Positions 50,577 through 59,236 of a stretch of 64,000 bases of DNA are shown piece after piece. The translations under genes and the position numbers were made by a program. Origin of the DNA: Streptomyces sp. T39 (GTDB lineage: Bacteria > Actinomycetota > Actinomycetes > Streptomycetales > Streptomycetaceae); contig NZ_RDBP01000030.1 in the NCBI RefSeq assembly GCF_008042045.1, positions 1 through 64,000 of the forward strand, in the 5' to 3' direction. Within the stretch, counting starts at the first letter, position 1, and each line of letters opens with the position of its first letter. The notes beneath the pieces were generated by a model that was not told where the DNA came from, made no database searches, and worked only from the letters and a program-made list of their open reading frames with translations.

Positions 50577-51199
50577 GAGGGCCGGTCCGGCCGTGGCGCC
50601 GAGCCCGGCGACATGTCCGGCCCGAGAACGGTGCCGAGGCGGCTGAGGGCACGGCGGCGCAGCGCCTTCACCGCGCCGGGCGTGCGCCCGCCCAGGGCCT
50701 CGCCGATGCGGTCGTTGGGCCAGCCCGCCCAGTACTGGAGCACGATCGTCCTGCGGTGCTGGGCGGGCAGCGCCGCCACCGCGTCGCGCACCGGCTCCCG
50801 CAGCAGCACGGCGAGCGCGCTGTCCTCGGCGGAGGCTGCCGTGGTGGTGCTGAACACCCGGCAGTCGGCGACCAGCACCTCCCGGCGCACCCGCGACGAC
50901 CGGTAGTGGTCGATGACCAGGTTGCGGGCGATGGCGCAGAACCACGCGCCGATGTCCGCGCCGGTGGGGGAGTAGCGGCCGATGGCGCCCAGCGCGCGCA
51001 GAAACGTATCGCTTGTGAGGTCCTCGGCGAGGTGCGCGTCGTGCACGCGGGCACGGACGAATCCCAGGACCTCCTGGCGGTAGGCGCCGTACAGGAGCGC
51101 GAACGCCTGCTCGTCGCCCTCGCGGGCGTGCTGGACCGTCATATCGGGCGCTGACCGGGGGGTTCTTCGGATAACCTGTTGATTCAAGGCCTTCCCCAT
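50573..51199 (-). CDS. ECF-type RNA polymerase sigma factor
   Basis: The 208-aa protein has region 2 (DEQAFALLYGAYRQEVLGFV, DLTSDTFLRALGAIGRY and WFCAIARNLVIDHYRSSRVR) and region 4 (LPAQHRRTIVLQYWAGWPND, RIGEALGGRTPGAVKALRRR). It directs RNA polymerase to its own promoter class. ATG 51199 gives a long N-terminus; ATG 51142 (MTVQHAREGDEQ) fits the family length better. Neither has a clear ribosome site. No anti-sigma gene with a zinc motif or helix is adjacent; the 90-aa gene is coupled downstream. Confidence 0.9.
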   Translation of the reverse strand: MGKALNQQVIRRTPRSAPDMTVQHAREGDEQAFALLYGAYRQEVLGFVRARVHDAHLAEDLTSDTFLRALGAIGRYSPTGADIGAWFCAIARNLVIDHYRSSRVRREVLVADCRVFSTTTAASAEDSALAVLLREPVRDAVAALPAQHRRTIVLQYWAGWPNDRIGEALGGRTPGAVKALRRRALSRLGTVLGPDMSPGSAPRPDRPS

Positions 51200-51394
51200 T
51201 TCTGGTTGCGGGGTGGTCGATCAGGGGTCGCCGGGTCGCATCCGGCGGCCCCCTTCGCTGTGTCCGGCGGGGGCCGGACATCTGACCTGTGCTGTCGCGA
51301 ACGCATCGCGCCCGAGGAGTGAACCCCGGGCGTCGCGGCGGCTGTTGGACGTGTCCGTGGATGCTCCGGAGCCGCCGCCGGCGTCGTGCTGCGG

Positions 51395-51480
51395 AACAAA
51401 ATGTCTGAATCTTGTGGACTATGCCCCGGGAAACATTGATTCGTTATCCGATGGATACTTTGCGGGTCTGTACAGGCGGT
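51395..51480. promoter_or_regulatory. AT-rich segment upstream of the 106-aa gene
   Basis: This segment (for example ACATTGATTCGTTATCCGAT) is far more AT-rich than the window. It lies in the 318-base gap between the divergent sigma factor gene and the 106-aa gene and probably contains promoter elements; no clear -35/-10 pair was fixed. The remainder of the gap shows no gene. Confidence 0.4.
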
Positions 51481-51517
51481 CGGTGCGCCCCGCGCGCGTC
51501 TCGCCCGTTGGAGAGGC

Positions 51518-51838
51518 ATGCACCCGACACCGCCCCCGCAGGGGCCGCCCGGACCGCCCCGCCCCTCACCGCGACCGGAACCCCCCGATCCCGCGCATCC
51601 GCCGCAGCGGCAGGGGGAGTCGCAGCCACCGGTGACGCTGTGCGGCGCACCGATCCACGACGCGCTGGTGCGCTCGTGGCGCGAGGACGGCCGCAGCGTG
51701 CCCGGCCGGAGCGGCGGCCCTTCCGCGCGGCACCCGGCCGGGGCGGAGGCACCCCGCCGGAACGCCCGCGGGGTCCGGCGTCCCGTCTACGAGATCAGGC
51801 CGTACGGCGTGGCCCTGGCCAGCTTCAGCGACGGGTGA
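51518..51838 (+). CDS. 106-aa proline-rich protein of unknown function
   Basis: The protein opens with a Pro-rich stretch (MHPTPPPQGPPGPPRPSPRP) and ends with a more structured part: PVTLCGAPIHDALVRSWRED and RRPVYEIRPYGVALASFSDG. GGAGAGG lies just before the ATG. The 3' end overlaps the convergent DUF2252 gene by 14 bases. It has no signal peptide or recognised domain. It could be a small regulatory protein. Confidence 0.55.
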   Translation: MHPTPPPQGPPGPPRPSPRPEPPDPAHPPQRQGESQPPVTLCGAPIHDALVRSWREDGRSVPGRSGGPSARHPAGAEAPRRNARGVRRPVYEIRPYGVALASFSDG

Positions 51839-53189
51839 GCAGGTCCGGCACCGGTGGCCCCGCCCCGCCGGGATCCGCGGCGGCCGGAAGTCTGCCCGCC
51901 GCCAGGGCGGCGCGGAGAGCGGCATGGTCGGCCGCCGTGCGGTCCGCGTACCGCAGCGCGAAGTCGCAGACCGCCCGGTCGAAGACGTCCCCGCCGCCCA
52001 GATAGGCCGCCAGCGCGATCCGGTCCCCGCCCCGGGCGTGCGCCCGCCCCAGCGCCGCGCCGCAGAGCGCCGCGTGGCGCCGCAGCGCCGCGGGGGACAT
52101 GCCGGGCACGTCCGCCGGCCCCCGGACGTCGCGCAGCCGGGACCACGAGAAGTGCCGTCCCAGCGGGCCGGTGACCCACCCCGTGAGGAGGTCGTCCTGC
52201 GCCTGGAGCAGCCGTCTGCCCGCCACCACCCGCCGGCCCGCGTGCGGGTGCGTCCCCGGCCCCAGATGGGCCTCCAGCATCGCTGCCCGGGCCTCCTTGA
52301 ACTGCAGGAACAGGGTGTCGTCGGCGTCCCTGCCCTCCAGCAGCAGGACGAAGCACCGGACGCCGACGCCGGCGACTCCCGTCGCCGTGCGCGCCGCGCC
52401 GACCGCGTGGAAGCGGTCGAGGAGGCGCCGCCGCTCCCCGCCGAGCGTGGAACGGTGGTCGGCGAAGACCTTGAGCAGCACCGAGCGGTCCGCGTCCCCG
52501 GCCGGCACCAGCAGCGGCGGCACCGGGACGAAGCTCCGCCGCCCGTCCACCACCCCTGTCAGGCGGCCCAGCGCGGGGAGCTCCGTGCCCCGCCCGGCGG
52601 CGTCCGCGCGGGCGGGCGGCACCGGCGGCATGCCGCCGGTGTCCACCTGCGTGCACCAGGCCGCGAGTTCGCCGAGTCCGGCCAGCCGGCGCACCGTGCG
52701 CCGGTACGCGAGGACCGAGGCCCGCACGCCCCGCCGGGCGGCCTCGTGGCCGTGTCCGTTGTCCAGGGCGGCGACCGCGACACTCGCCGCCAGCCGCTTG
52801 ACGTCCCACTCGAACGGGCCGCGCAGGGTGTCGTCGAAGTCCTCGACGTCGAACACCGGCGGCCGCTCCGGCGTCGTGTGCAGCCCGAAGTTCTGCAGAT
52901 GGGCGTCGCCGCACAGCTGCACCATGAGACCGCTGTGCGGCAGCGCGGCGAGGTCCGCGGCCGTCACGGCCGCCGCACCCCGCAGGAAGGCCGCGGGCGA
53001 CGCCGCCATCCGCGCGTAGCGCAGCGGCAGCAGCTCCTGCACCCGCCCCGCGTCGTGGCGGGTGAGGACCCCGACCGGGTCGGGGCGGTCCGCCGACGGG
53101 ATCCAGGCGCCGTGCGCGGAACGGGACAGCCGCTTGCGCGCGGCCCTGCCCGCCCGCGCCCGCTCCTCGGCGCTCCGGTGCGGCGTCAT
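51825..53189 (-). CDS. DUF2252 family protein
   Basis: The 454-aa protein has the DUF2252 sequence pattern: RYARMAASPAAFLRGAAAVT, GLMVQLCGDAHLQNFGLHTT, VFDVEDFDDTLRGPFEWDVK and RLAASVAVAAL, then DTLFLQFKEARAAMLEAHLG. The GDAHLQNFG and FDVEDFD motifs resemble aminoglycoside-phosphotransferase-like kinase loops (known for this family); substrate unknown. ATG 53189 lies two bases after the alcohol dehydrogenase stop, so the two genes are co-transcribed. Confidence 0.9.
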   Translation of the reverse strand: MTPHRSAEERARAGRAARKRLSRSAHGAWIPSADRPDPVGVLTRHDAGRVQELLPLRYARMAASPAAFLRGAAAVTAADLAALPHSGLMVQLCGDAHLQNFGLHTTPERPPVFDVEDFDDTLRGPFEWDVKRLAASVAVAALDNGHGHEAARRGVRASVLAYRRTVRRLAGLGELAAWCTQVDTGGMPPVPPARADAAGRGTELPALGRLTGVVDGRRSFVPVPPLLVPAGDADRSVLLKVFADHRSTLGGERRRLLDRFHAVGAARTATGVAGVGVRCFVLLLEGRDADDTLFLQFKEARAAMLEAHLGPGTHPHAGRRVVAGRRLLQAQDDLLTGWVTGPLGRHFSWSRLRDVRGPADVPGMSPAALRRHAALCGAALGRAHARGGDRIALAAYLGGGDVFDRAVCDFALRYADRTAADHAALRAALAAGRLPAAADPGGAGPPVPDLLTRR

Positions 53190-53191
53190 GC

Positions 53192-54229
53192 CTACGGCAC
53201 GATCACCGCCCGGCCGCGCACCGTGCCCGCGGCCAGCCGTTCGTACGCCCTGGGGGCGTCGTCGAGGCCGTACGTCTCGACCTCCACGGACACCTGACCG
53301 CGCCGGGCCAGCTCGAACACCTCGATCAGCTCGCTGCGCGAGCCCCAGTACGGCGCGCGCACGTCCACGTCGTAGGCGATCGTGCCGAAGCCCACCGGCA
53401 GCATCCCACCGCCGATGCCCACGATGGACACGTCGCCCTCGACGGCGGCGGCCGCCCCGGCGGTGGTCACCGTCTCCGGCCGGCCGACGAAGTCGAAGAC
53501 CGCCTCGGCGCCGAGCCCGTCCGTGAGCTCGCGGATGCCGGCGACGGCCTCGCCGTCGCTGAGCAGGGCGTGGTGGGCGCCGACCTGCCGCGCGAGCTCC
53601 AGCTTCTCCTCGTTGACGTCGAGCGCGACGACCACCGCCGCGGACAGGACGCGCAGCAGCTGGATCGCGACATGGCCGAGGCCGCCGGTGCCGATCACCA
53701 CGGCGGTGGTCCCCGCACCGAGTTTCGGCAGGGACTTCTTGACGGCGTGGTAGGGCGTCAGCCCCGCGTCCGTCAGCGAGACGTTCTTCACCGGGTCCAG
53801 GCCGTGCAGGGGGACGAGATGCCGGGCGTCGTCGATCAGCATGTACTCGGCCATCGCCCCCGGAGCGCCCAGCCCCGGCGGCAGGATGCCCTCGGCTGCT
53901 GCCCGGGTGCAGTAGTTCTCCTTGCCCGCCGAGCAGTTGAGGCACCGGCCGCACCCCCATGGCCCGTAGACGGCGACGTCGTCGCCGACCGAGACATGGG
54001 TGACGCCCGCCCCGGTCCCGGCGACGATCCCCGCGCCCTCGTGCCCCAGGGTCAGGGGCAACTCCCCGAAGGCCCACTGCTCCTCGGGGACGTTCATGAC
54101 GAACTCGTCGGAGTGGCAAACGCCGGCCGCGGTGACCTTCAGCAGGACCTGCCCCGGCCCCGCCGTGGGCTTCGGGACGTCCACCACCTCGGGACGGCTG
54201 CCGATCGTCCGGTACTGGAGTGCTTTCAT
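53192..54229 (-). CDS. Zinc-dependent alcohol dehydrogenase (MDR family)
   Basis: The 345-aa protein has catalytic zinc ligands Cys38 (AGVCHSDE) and His63-Glu64 (TLGHEGAGIVAG). The structural zinc cysteines are in WGCGRCLNCSAGKENYC. The NAD-binding motif is VVIGTGGLGHVAIQLLRVLS. It oxidises an alcohol or reduces an aldehyde in the cytoplasm. The C-terminal RVSIV-type segment is replaced by YWGSRSELIEVFELARRGQV, typical of the AdhP-like subgroup. Co-transcribed with the DUF2252 gene; divergent from arcA. Confidence 0.93.
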   Translation of the reverse strand: MKALQYRTIGSRPEVVDVPKPTAGPGQVLLKVTAAGVCHSDEFVMNVPEEQWAFGELPLTLGHEGAGIVAGTGAGVTHVSVGDDVAVYGPWGCGRCLNCSAGKENYCTRAAAEGILPPGLGAPGAMAEYMLIDDARHLVPLHGLDPVKNVSLTDAGLTPYHAVKKSLPKLGAGTTAVVIGTGGLGHVAIQLLRVLSAAVVVALDVNEEKLELARQVGAHHALLSDGEAVAGIRELTDGLGAEAVFDFVGRPETVTTAGAAAAVEGDVSIVGIGGGMLPVGFGTIAYDVDVRAPYWGSRSELIEVFELARRGQVSVEVETYGLDDAPRAYERLAAGTVRGRAVIVP

Positions 54230-54485
54230 GCGCGGCTCCCATGCTCGAGCGTGCGTGCCCGGACGGGGACGCGTATCCGCGGGACCGGATACGGCGGCGC
54301 CCGCCCGGTGTCGAACCCCTGTTCATGCTGGCAGGCCCCCGCCCACCGTGCATGTCCGGGACGGAGGGGCCGCCCGACGGCGCGCTGATCGGGCATCCGG
54401 GACATCGGGTGGCAGAATCCGCAGAGATGTGCAGGGCGGGCTGCGCGGTCCTGTCCGGCCCTCGTAGGGAAGGAAGGTCCTCGCG

Positions 54486-55751
54486 ATGGCGAGTGCAACG
54501 AACACGGCCGCCGGGCGGGTGCACGGGGTGCATTCGGAGGTCGGCAGACTGCACAAGGTGCTCGTCTGCGCCCCCGGGCTCGCGCACCGGCGTCTCACCC
54601 CGACCAACGCGGACGATCTGCTGTTCGACGACGTCATGTGGGTGGACAACGCGCAGCGCGACCACGCCGACTTCGTGAACAAGCTCGTCGCGCGCGGGGT
54701 GGAGGTCGTCGAACTGCACGATCTGCTGGCGGCGACGATGGCGCTGCCCGGGGCGAAGGACTGGCTGCTCGACCGGAAGATCGTGCCCGACGAGGTCGGC
54801 CTCGGACTGGTCGACCCCACCCGGGCGTTCCTGGAGACCCTGGAACCGCGCCGGCTGGCGGAGTTCCTCATCGGCGGGCTCGCCACCTCCGACCTCCCCG
54901 ACGACTTCCGGCCCGGCTACGTCGCCCTGGCCCGTGAGTCCACCGGCGTCCGCGAGTACCTGATGCCGCCGCTGCCCAACACCCTCTACACCCGCGACAC
55001 CACCTGCTGGCTCTACGGCGGCGTCACCCTCAACCCCCTCTACTGGCCCGCCCGCCACGACGAGACCCTGCTGATGAAGGCCGTCTACCGCTTCCACCCC
55101 GACTTCAAGGACTCCACCGTGTGGTGGGGCGACCCCGAACGGAACTGGGGGCAGGCCACCTTCGAGGGCGGCGACATCATGCCCGTCGGCGGCGGTGTGG
55201 TCCTCATGGGGATGAGCGAACGCACCTCCCGCCAGGCCATCACCCAGGTCGCGGCCGCCCTGTTCGAACAGGGCGCCGCCGAGCACGTCGTCGTCGCCGG
55301 GATGCCCAAGCTGCGGTCGGCGATGCATCTCGACACCGTGTTCACGTTCGCGGACCGCGACATCGTCACCCTGTACCCGCGCATCATGGACGGCGTCCAC
55401 ACCTTCTCGCTCCGGCCCGGCGGCGGCCGCGTCCCGGTCGACATCACCGACGAGGGCTCCCGTCCCTTCACCGACGTGGTCGCCGGCGCGCTGGGACTGC
55501 CCGGCCTGCGGGTCATCGAGACCGGCGGCGACGTCTACGCCTCCGAACGGCAGCAGTGGGACAGCGGGAACAACGCCGTGGCGCTGGAGCCCGGTGTGGT
55601 GTTCACCTACGACCGCAACACCCAGACCAACACCCTGCTGCGCAAGGCCGGCGTCGAGGTCGTCACCATCGTCGGCGCCGAACTGGGCCGCGGCAGGGGA
55701 GGCGGGCACTGCATGACCTGTCCCCTCATCCGGGACCCTGTCGGCTTCTGA
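54486..55751 (+). CDS. arcA: Arginine deiminase
   Basis: The 421-aa protein has the ADI signatures: [20 protein letters not shown], the [20 protein letters not shown] region, the active-site [33 protein letters not shown] (His) and the nucleophile in [15 protein letters not shown]. It converts arginine to citrulline and ammonia. No ornithine carbamoyltransferase or carbamate kinase gene is adjacent, so the full ADI pathway is not in this window. AAGGAAGG about ten bases before ATG 54486. The 3' end overlaps the next, convergent gene by 26 bases. Confidence 0.94.
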   Translation: MASATNTAAGRVHGVHSEVGRLHKVLVCAPGLAHRRLTPTNADDLLFDDVMWVDNAQRDHADFVNKLVARGVEVVELHDLLAATMALPGAKDWLLDRKIVPDEVGLGLVDPTRAFLETLEPRRLAEFLIGGLATSDLPDDFRPGYVALARESTGVREYLMPPLPNTLYTRDTTCWLYGGVTLNPLYWPARHDETLLMKAVYRFHPDFKDSTVWWGDPERNWGQATFEGGDIMPVGGGVVLMGMSERTSRQAITQVAAALFEQGAAEHVVVAGMPKLRSAMHLDTVFTFADRDIVTLYPRIMDGVHTFSLRPGGGRVPVDITDEGSRPFTDVVAGALGLPGLRVIETGGDVYASERQQWDSGNNAVALEPGVVFTYDRNTQTNTLLRKAGVEVVTIVGAELGRGRGGGHCMTCPLIRDPVGF

Positions 55752-56430
55752 CCGCGGCGGGCACGGGGACGCCCGGCAGGCACCGGTCGTGGGTCTCCTC
55801 GTCGTGGAGCCCGGGCGCGCCCGCGGGCGCCGCGGCGGGACGCGGGGCGACGAAGTACTCGGCGTCCTTGGGGCGTTCGTCGGGCGAGAGCCGCGGACGC
55901 GGGGCGGGTTCGAGGTGCGGGATGTGCTTCGAGCAGTGCACGTACGCCTCCTCGACCGTGATGTGCACCCACAGCTCGGGCCGCCGGCCGGGCGCGGTGT
56001 CGGTGCGCAGCTGCGGGTGGGCGCGCCGCTGCTCCTCGTCGGTGCGCAGCCGGGCGGTGCCGTTGACGTGCAGTCCGATGTGGTGGTGGGTGAAGTCCAT
56101 GAAGAGCATGCCGAGGTGGGGGTTCTCGGCGATGTTGCCGGCGCTCGCCATCACGCCGTTGCCCCGGTACTCGGGGTAGGTCAGGGTGTGCCGGTCCAGG
56201 TCGACCACGAATCCGGGCGGGCCCGCCCGGAAGGTGGAGTCGCATTCGCCCCGGGCGTCCGCGGTCGAGAGGAAGACCATGGACTGCTGCTGTATGAAAC
56301 GGCGCATCCGCGGTGTGAGCTGGGGCTGCACCTGTCGCCCGTAGAAGGCGTCGGCCCGTTCCGTGTTGCCGAGATGGTTCTGCAGCATGCGCTCGCCGGC
56401 GGATCCGAAAGGGCTGCTGTGGGGGGTCAC
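55726..56430 (-). CDS. Pyridoxamine 5'-phosphate oxidase-like flavoprotein
   Basis: The 234-aa protein has the split-barrel pattern: [80 protein letters not shown] and [12 protein letters not shown]. Such proteins bind FMN or F420 and reduce small molecules. A C-terminal Ala/Pro-rich extension is present. GTG 56430 is chosen because the sequence [20 protein letters not shown] follows soon after; AGAGGACGAC lies upstream. Substrate unknown. Confidence 0.88.
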   Translation of the reverse strand: MTPHSSPFGSAGERMLQNHLGNTERADAFYGRQVQPQLTPRMRRFIQQQSMVFLSTADARGECDSTFRAGPPGFVVDLDRHTLTYPEYRGNGVMASAGNIAENPHLGMLFMDFTHHHIGLHVNGTARLRTDEEQRRAHPQLRTDTAPGRRPELWVHITVEEAYVHCSKHIPHLEPAPRPRLSPDERPKDAEYFVAPRPAAAPAGAPGLHDEETHDRCLPGVPVPAAVRSRQGPG

Positions 56431-56722
56431 GTGCGGTCGTCCTCTTCCTGTGGGCACCGGCGGAGCCCGGCCGGAAGGGGATCACCCGGCGGCCGGGCCG
56501 ATGGGTCCATCGTGCCCCCGGCGGGACTTTCGATGGGGGCGAAGCCGTCGCACAGTTGTGAAGATCCATCGGAGCACCGCGCCCCGCGCCCGGGTGCCAC
56601 AGCGGGCGGCACCCAGCCCTCACCGGGCACGATGGTAGGGGAATGTCCGTTGTGCGGTCGTTTCCACCGTGGCCGGACGCACGCTCACGTCGCCCGGCGC
56701 GTCGACGGCGAGGAGAGGCACA

Positions 56723-57079
56723 GTGATCCAGAGCGCTGACATCCGAGAGTGGCGCAACCAGGACGTGCTCGACGACGAGGACAAGAAGATCGGCACGCTC
56801 GAGGCCGTCTACGTGAACACCCGGAGCGACGAGCCGGCGGTCGTCACGGTGGCGATGGGCCTGCCGACCCGGCGCCGCCTGGTGTTCGTCCCGCTCGCCG
56901 GAGCGGTCGTCGGCCCGGGGTACCTCCGCGTCGCCTACGGGAAGTCCGTGGTGAAGGATGCCCCGAGCATGGGGACGGACGACGTGCTGCCCGCGGAGAA
57001 CGAGAGGGAGATCTTCGTCCACTACGGCCTGCCGTACGAGCCCGGCGCGGGCGGCGAGCGCCAGCTCGCCCGCCGCTGA
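56723..57079 (+). CDS. PRC-barrel domain protein
   Basis: The 118-aa protein has one PRC-barrel: DIREWRNQDVLDDEDKKIGT, LEAVYVNTRSDEPAVVTVAM and RRRLVFVPLAGAVVGPGYLR, then VAYGKSVVKDAPSMGTDDVL. A short acidic C-terminus follows. It shares its fold with the first domain of the protein at 635-1696 but lacks DUF2382. AGGAGAGG precedes GTG 56723. Role unknown; possibly stress-related. Confidence 0.9.
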   Translation: MIQSADIREWRNQDVLDDEDKKIGTLEAVYVNTRSDEPAVVTVAMGLPTRRRLVFVPLAGAVVGPGYLRVAYGKSVVKDAPSMGTDDVLPAENEREIFVHYGLPYEPGAGGERQLARR

Positions 57080-57128
57080 CCGGCCGGCCGGTCCCGCCCG
57101 GGGCGTGCGCCAAGCACGGCCCGGGAGG

Positions 57129-58088
57129 TCAGCGGGCGTGCTCCCCGGCCCGGCCGTCCAGCACCGCCGACGCGACGGCGGCCAGCGGCGGCCACGACCA
57201 CCGTCCGGCCCGCGCCAGCAGGAAGGTGCGGCGGGTGCCCGCCAGCGGATCCAGCGGCCGGAAGGCGACGTCCGGCCGGTGGCGCTCGATCCCGGACTCG
57301 GCGAGCAGCGCCACCCCCAGACCCGCCCCCGTCAGACTGTTGACCAGGCGCAGGCTGTCCACCCGGTGCGCGATGCGCGGGGTGAAACCGGCGACGGCGC
57401 ACACCCGGTGCACCAGCTCGTCGTCGTCGGTGCCGCGCGAATTGGTGATCCAGCCCGACTCCGCGAACGCGTGCAGCTCGGGAACGGTCACCGGCCGGTC
57501 CGCGTCCGGATGGCCCGCGGGCACCGCCAGGAACAGCGGCTGCTCCTCGAAGGCGCGGGCGCTCAGCTCCGGCGGCACCGCCCTGGGCACCAGGCTGTAG
57601 TCGTAGACGACCCCCAGATCGACGCCTCCCGAGCGGAGCAGCTCGGCGGTGCTCTCCGGCTCGTGCTCGTGCACCTCCACCACCACCCGCGGGTGCTCCT
57701 CCCGCAGCCGGGCGAGGGCCGGCAGCACGACCGGCTCGACGGCCGTGAAGAAGCTCGCCAGCCGCACCCGGCCCGCCGGGTCGGTCCGGCCGCGCAGCTC
57801 CGACTGCGCCTCCTCCACCGCGGCGAGGATCCCCACGGCGTGCTCCACCAGGCGCTCGCCGGCCGGTGTGAGCCGCACCCTGCGCCCGTCCGGCGTGAGC
57901 AGCTGCACGCCGACCTCCTCCTCCAGCACGGCGAGGTGCTTGGAGACCGCCGACGTCCCGTAGCCCGTCCCCGCCGCGACGGCCGCCATCGTGCCGAGCC
58001 GGCGCAGCTCGACCAGCAGTCGCAGACGGCCGAGGTCGGGCAGCCGTTGCGTGAGATCGGGGAGCCGGTGCATGTCGTCCGCGTCCAT
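57129..58088 (-). CDS. LysR family transcriptional regulator
   Basis: The 319-aa protein has the N-terminal winged helix-turn-helix: LRLLVELRRLGTMAAVAAGT, GYGTSAVSKHLAVLEEEVGV and QLLTPDGRRVRLTPAGERLV. The C-terminal effector domain follows (RVRLASFFTAVEPVVLPALA, GVDLGVVYDYSLVPRAVP). It regulates in response to a small molecule. ATG 58088 is chosen; a start at 58106 is also in frame. Divergent from the EamA exporter, which is its probable target. A short palindrome lies between. Confidence 0.92.
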   Translation of the reverse strand: MDADDMHRLPDLTQRLPDLGRLRLLVELRRLGTMAAVAAGTGYGTSAVSKHLAVLEEEVGVQLLTPDGRRVRLTPAGERLVEHAVGILAAVEEAQSELRGRTDPAGRVRLASFFTAVEPVVLPALARLREEHPRVVVEVHEHEPESTAELLRSGGVDLGVVYDYSLVPRAVPPELSARAFEEQPLFLAVPAGHPDADRPVTVPELHAFAESGWITNSRGTDDDELVHRVCAVAGFTPRIAHRVDSLRLVNSLTGAGLGVALLAESGIERHRPDVAFRPLDPLAGTRRTFLLARAGRWSWPPLAAVASAVLDGRAGEHAR

Positions 58089-58104
58089 GGGGCCATCGTC
58101 CACC

Positions 58105-58117
58105 ATCAGTGGCTGAT
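58105..58117. promoter_or_regulatory. Palindrome between the LysR and EamA genes
   Basis: ATCAG-TGG-CTGAT is a perfect inverted repeat in the 83-base divergent gap, a possible LysR half-site pair although the spacing is shorter than the classic T-N11-A box. Confidence 0.35.
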
Positions 58118-58171
58118 CCATCCACTTTCGGCCCGTGGACAGAAACGGACGCCGGACGATCCAATACCCCG

Positions 58172-59119
58172 GTGACCACCTCGCCTGCCGCCCCCGACGC
58201 CACACCCGCCGCGCCTGCCGCCCTGTCCGCCGCCGACGCCGCGGGCCCCTCCGCCCTGCCGGGCGGCCGCCGGCAGGTGCCCGGCGCGGTACTGGTGCTC
58301 GTCGCCATGTGCCTGCTGCACACCGGCAGCGCGCTCGCCACGGAGCTCTTCACCACCCTCGGCCCGGCGGGCACCACCTGGCTGCGCCTGACCTTCGCCG
58401 CGCTCCTGCTCGTCGCCTTCACGGGGCCGTCCCTGTGGCGGACCCTGCGCGCGACCGGCCGGCGCGACCTGGTCGCCACGGTGCTGCTCGGCGCCGTCAG
58501 CGCGGGCATGATGCTGCTCTTCTCCGAGGCCGCCGCCCGGCTGCCCCTGGGCACGGCCACCGCGCTGGAGTTCCTCGGCCCGCTCACCGTCGCGGTCGTC
58601 GCCTCGCGCCGCCCCAGGGAACTGGCGTGGCTGGCGCTCGCCGCCGCGGGCGTCGTGCTGCTGACGTCGCCCTGGACGGGCGCGACGAGCCTGCCCGGCG
58701 TGATGTTCGGCCTCGGCTCGGCGGCCTGCTGGGCGCTGTACGTCATCGGCACGGCCCATGTCGGCAGCAGGCTGCCCGCGCCGCACGCCCTGGCCGTGTC
58801 ACTGGCGGTGGCCGCCGTGGTCGCCGCACCGTTCGGGGCGCCGGCCGCCGTGGGCGGCCTGACGTGGGGGACGGCGTTCGCCGCGCTCGGCATCGCCGTA
58901 CTCATGCCCCTGCTGCCCTTCCTGCTGGAGATGCAGGCGCTCCAGCGCATCGGCAAGACCACCTACGGGACGCTGGCCGGGCTCGAACCCGCCGTCAGCC
59001 TGGTCGCCGCCATGATCCTCATCGCGCAGACCCCGCTGCCGCTCCAGATCGCCGGCACCCTCCTGGTCGTCGCCGCCGGCATCGGTGCCACCCGCGCGGA
59101 GGCCCGCGCGCGCCGCTGA
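58172..59119 (+). CDS. EamA (DMT superfamily) transporter
   Basis: The 315-aa protein has about ten membrane helices in two EamA repeats: VLVLVAMCLLHTGSALATEL, TTWLRLTFAALLLVAFTGPS and ATALEFLGPLTVAVVASRRP; the second repeat has GVMFGLGSAACWALYVIGTA, IAVLMPLLPFLLEMQALQRI and TTYGTLAGLEPAVSLVAAMI. It resembles the RhtA/threonine-homoserine exporters. GTG 58172 is preferred; CAATAC just upstream suggests a leaderless transcript. The earlier frame codes only a disordered Ala/Pro stretch. Probably regulated by the divergent LysR. Confidence 0.9.
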   Translation: MTTSPAAPDATPAAPAALSAADAAGPSALPGGRRQVPGAVLVLVAMCLLHTGSALATELFTTLGPAGTTWLRLTFAALLLVAFTGPSLWRTLRATGRRDLVATVLLGAVSAGMMLLFSEAAARLPLGTATALEFLGPLTVAVVASRRPRELAWLALAAAGVVLLTSPWTGATSLPGVMFGLGSAACWALYVIGTAHVGSRLPAPHALAVSLAVAAVVAAPFGAPAAVGGLTWGTAFAALGIAVLMPLLPFLLEMQALQRIGKTTYGTLAGLEPAVSLVAAMILIAQTPLPLQIAGTLLVVAAGIGATRAEARARR

Positions 59120-59125
59120 CGCCTC

Positions 59126-59158
59126 CGCCCCCGGGGTGGACCGCCCGCCCCGGGGGCG
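59126..59158 (+). terminator. Terminator after the EamA gene
   Basis: An 11-bp perfect stem (CGCCCCCGGGG with CCCCGGGGGCG) with an 11-base loop lies six bases after the stop codon. Confidence 0.65.
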
Positions 59159-59168
59159 ACCCCGCTCG

Positions 59169-59197
59169 TTGACAGCCACCCCCCTGGACGGAATGCT
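59169..59197 (+). promoter_or_regulatory. Promoter of the beta-glucosidase gene
   Basis: TTGACA at 59169-59174 and AATGCT at 59192-59197, 17 bases apart, form a good principal-sigma promoter. Transcription would start near 59204, inside the operator palindrome. Confidence 0.65.
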
Positions 59198-59198
59198 G

Positions 59199-59220
59199 GG
59201 AGAGCGCTCTCCGAGCGCTC
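59199..59220. promoter_or_regulatory. LacI-family-type operator in front of the beta-glucosidase gene
   Basis: GGAGAGCGCTCTCC at 59199-59212 is a perfect 14-base palindrome centred on the CG of AGCGCT, followed immediately by a second GAGCGCTC core at 59213-59220. This resembles the CebR-type box (TGGGAGCGCTCCCA) known from cellobiose-use genes in Streptomyces. It overlaps the predicted transcription start, suggesting repression in the absence of sugar. No LacI gene is present in the window. Confidence 0.7.
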
Positions 59221-59236
59221 TGGGGAGGGGTGTGGG

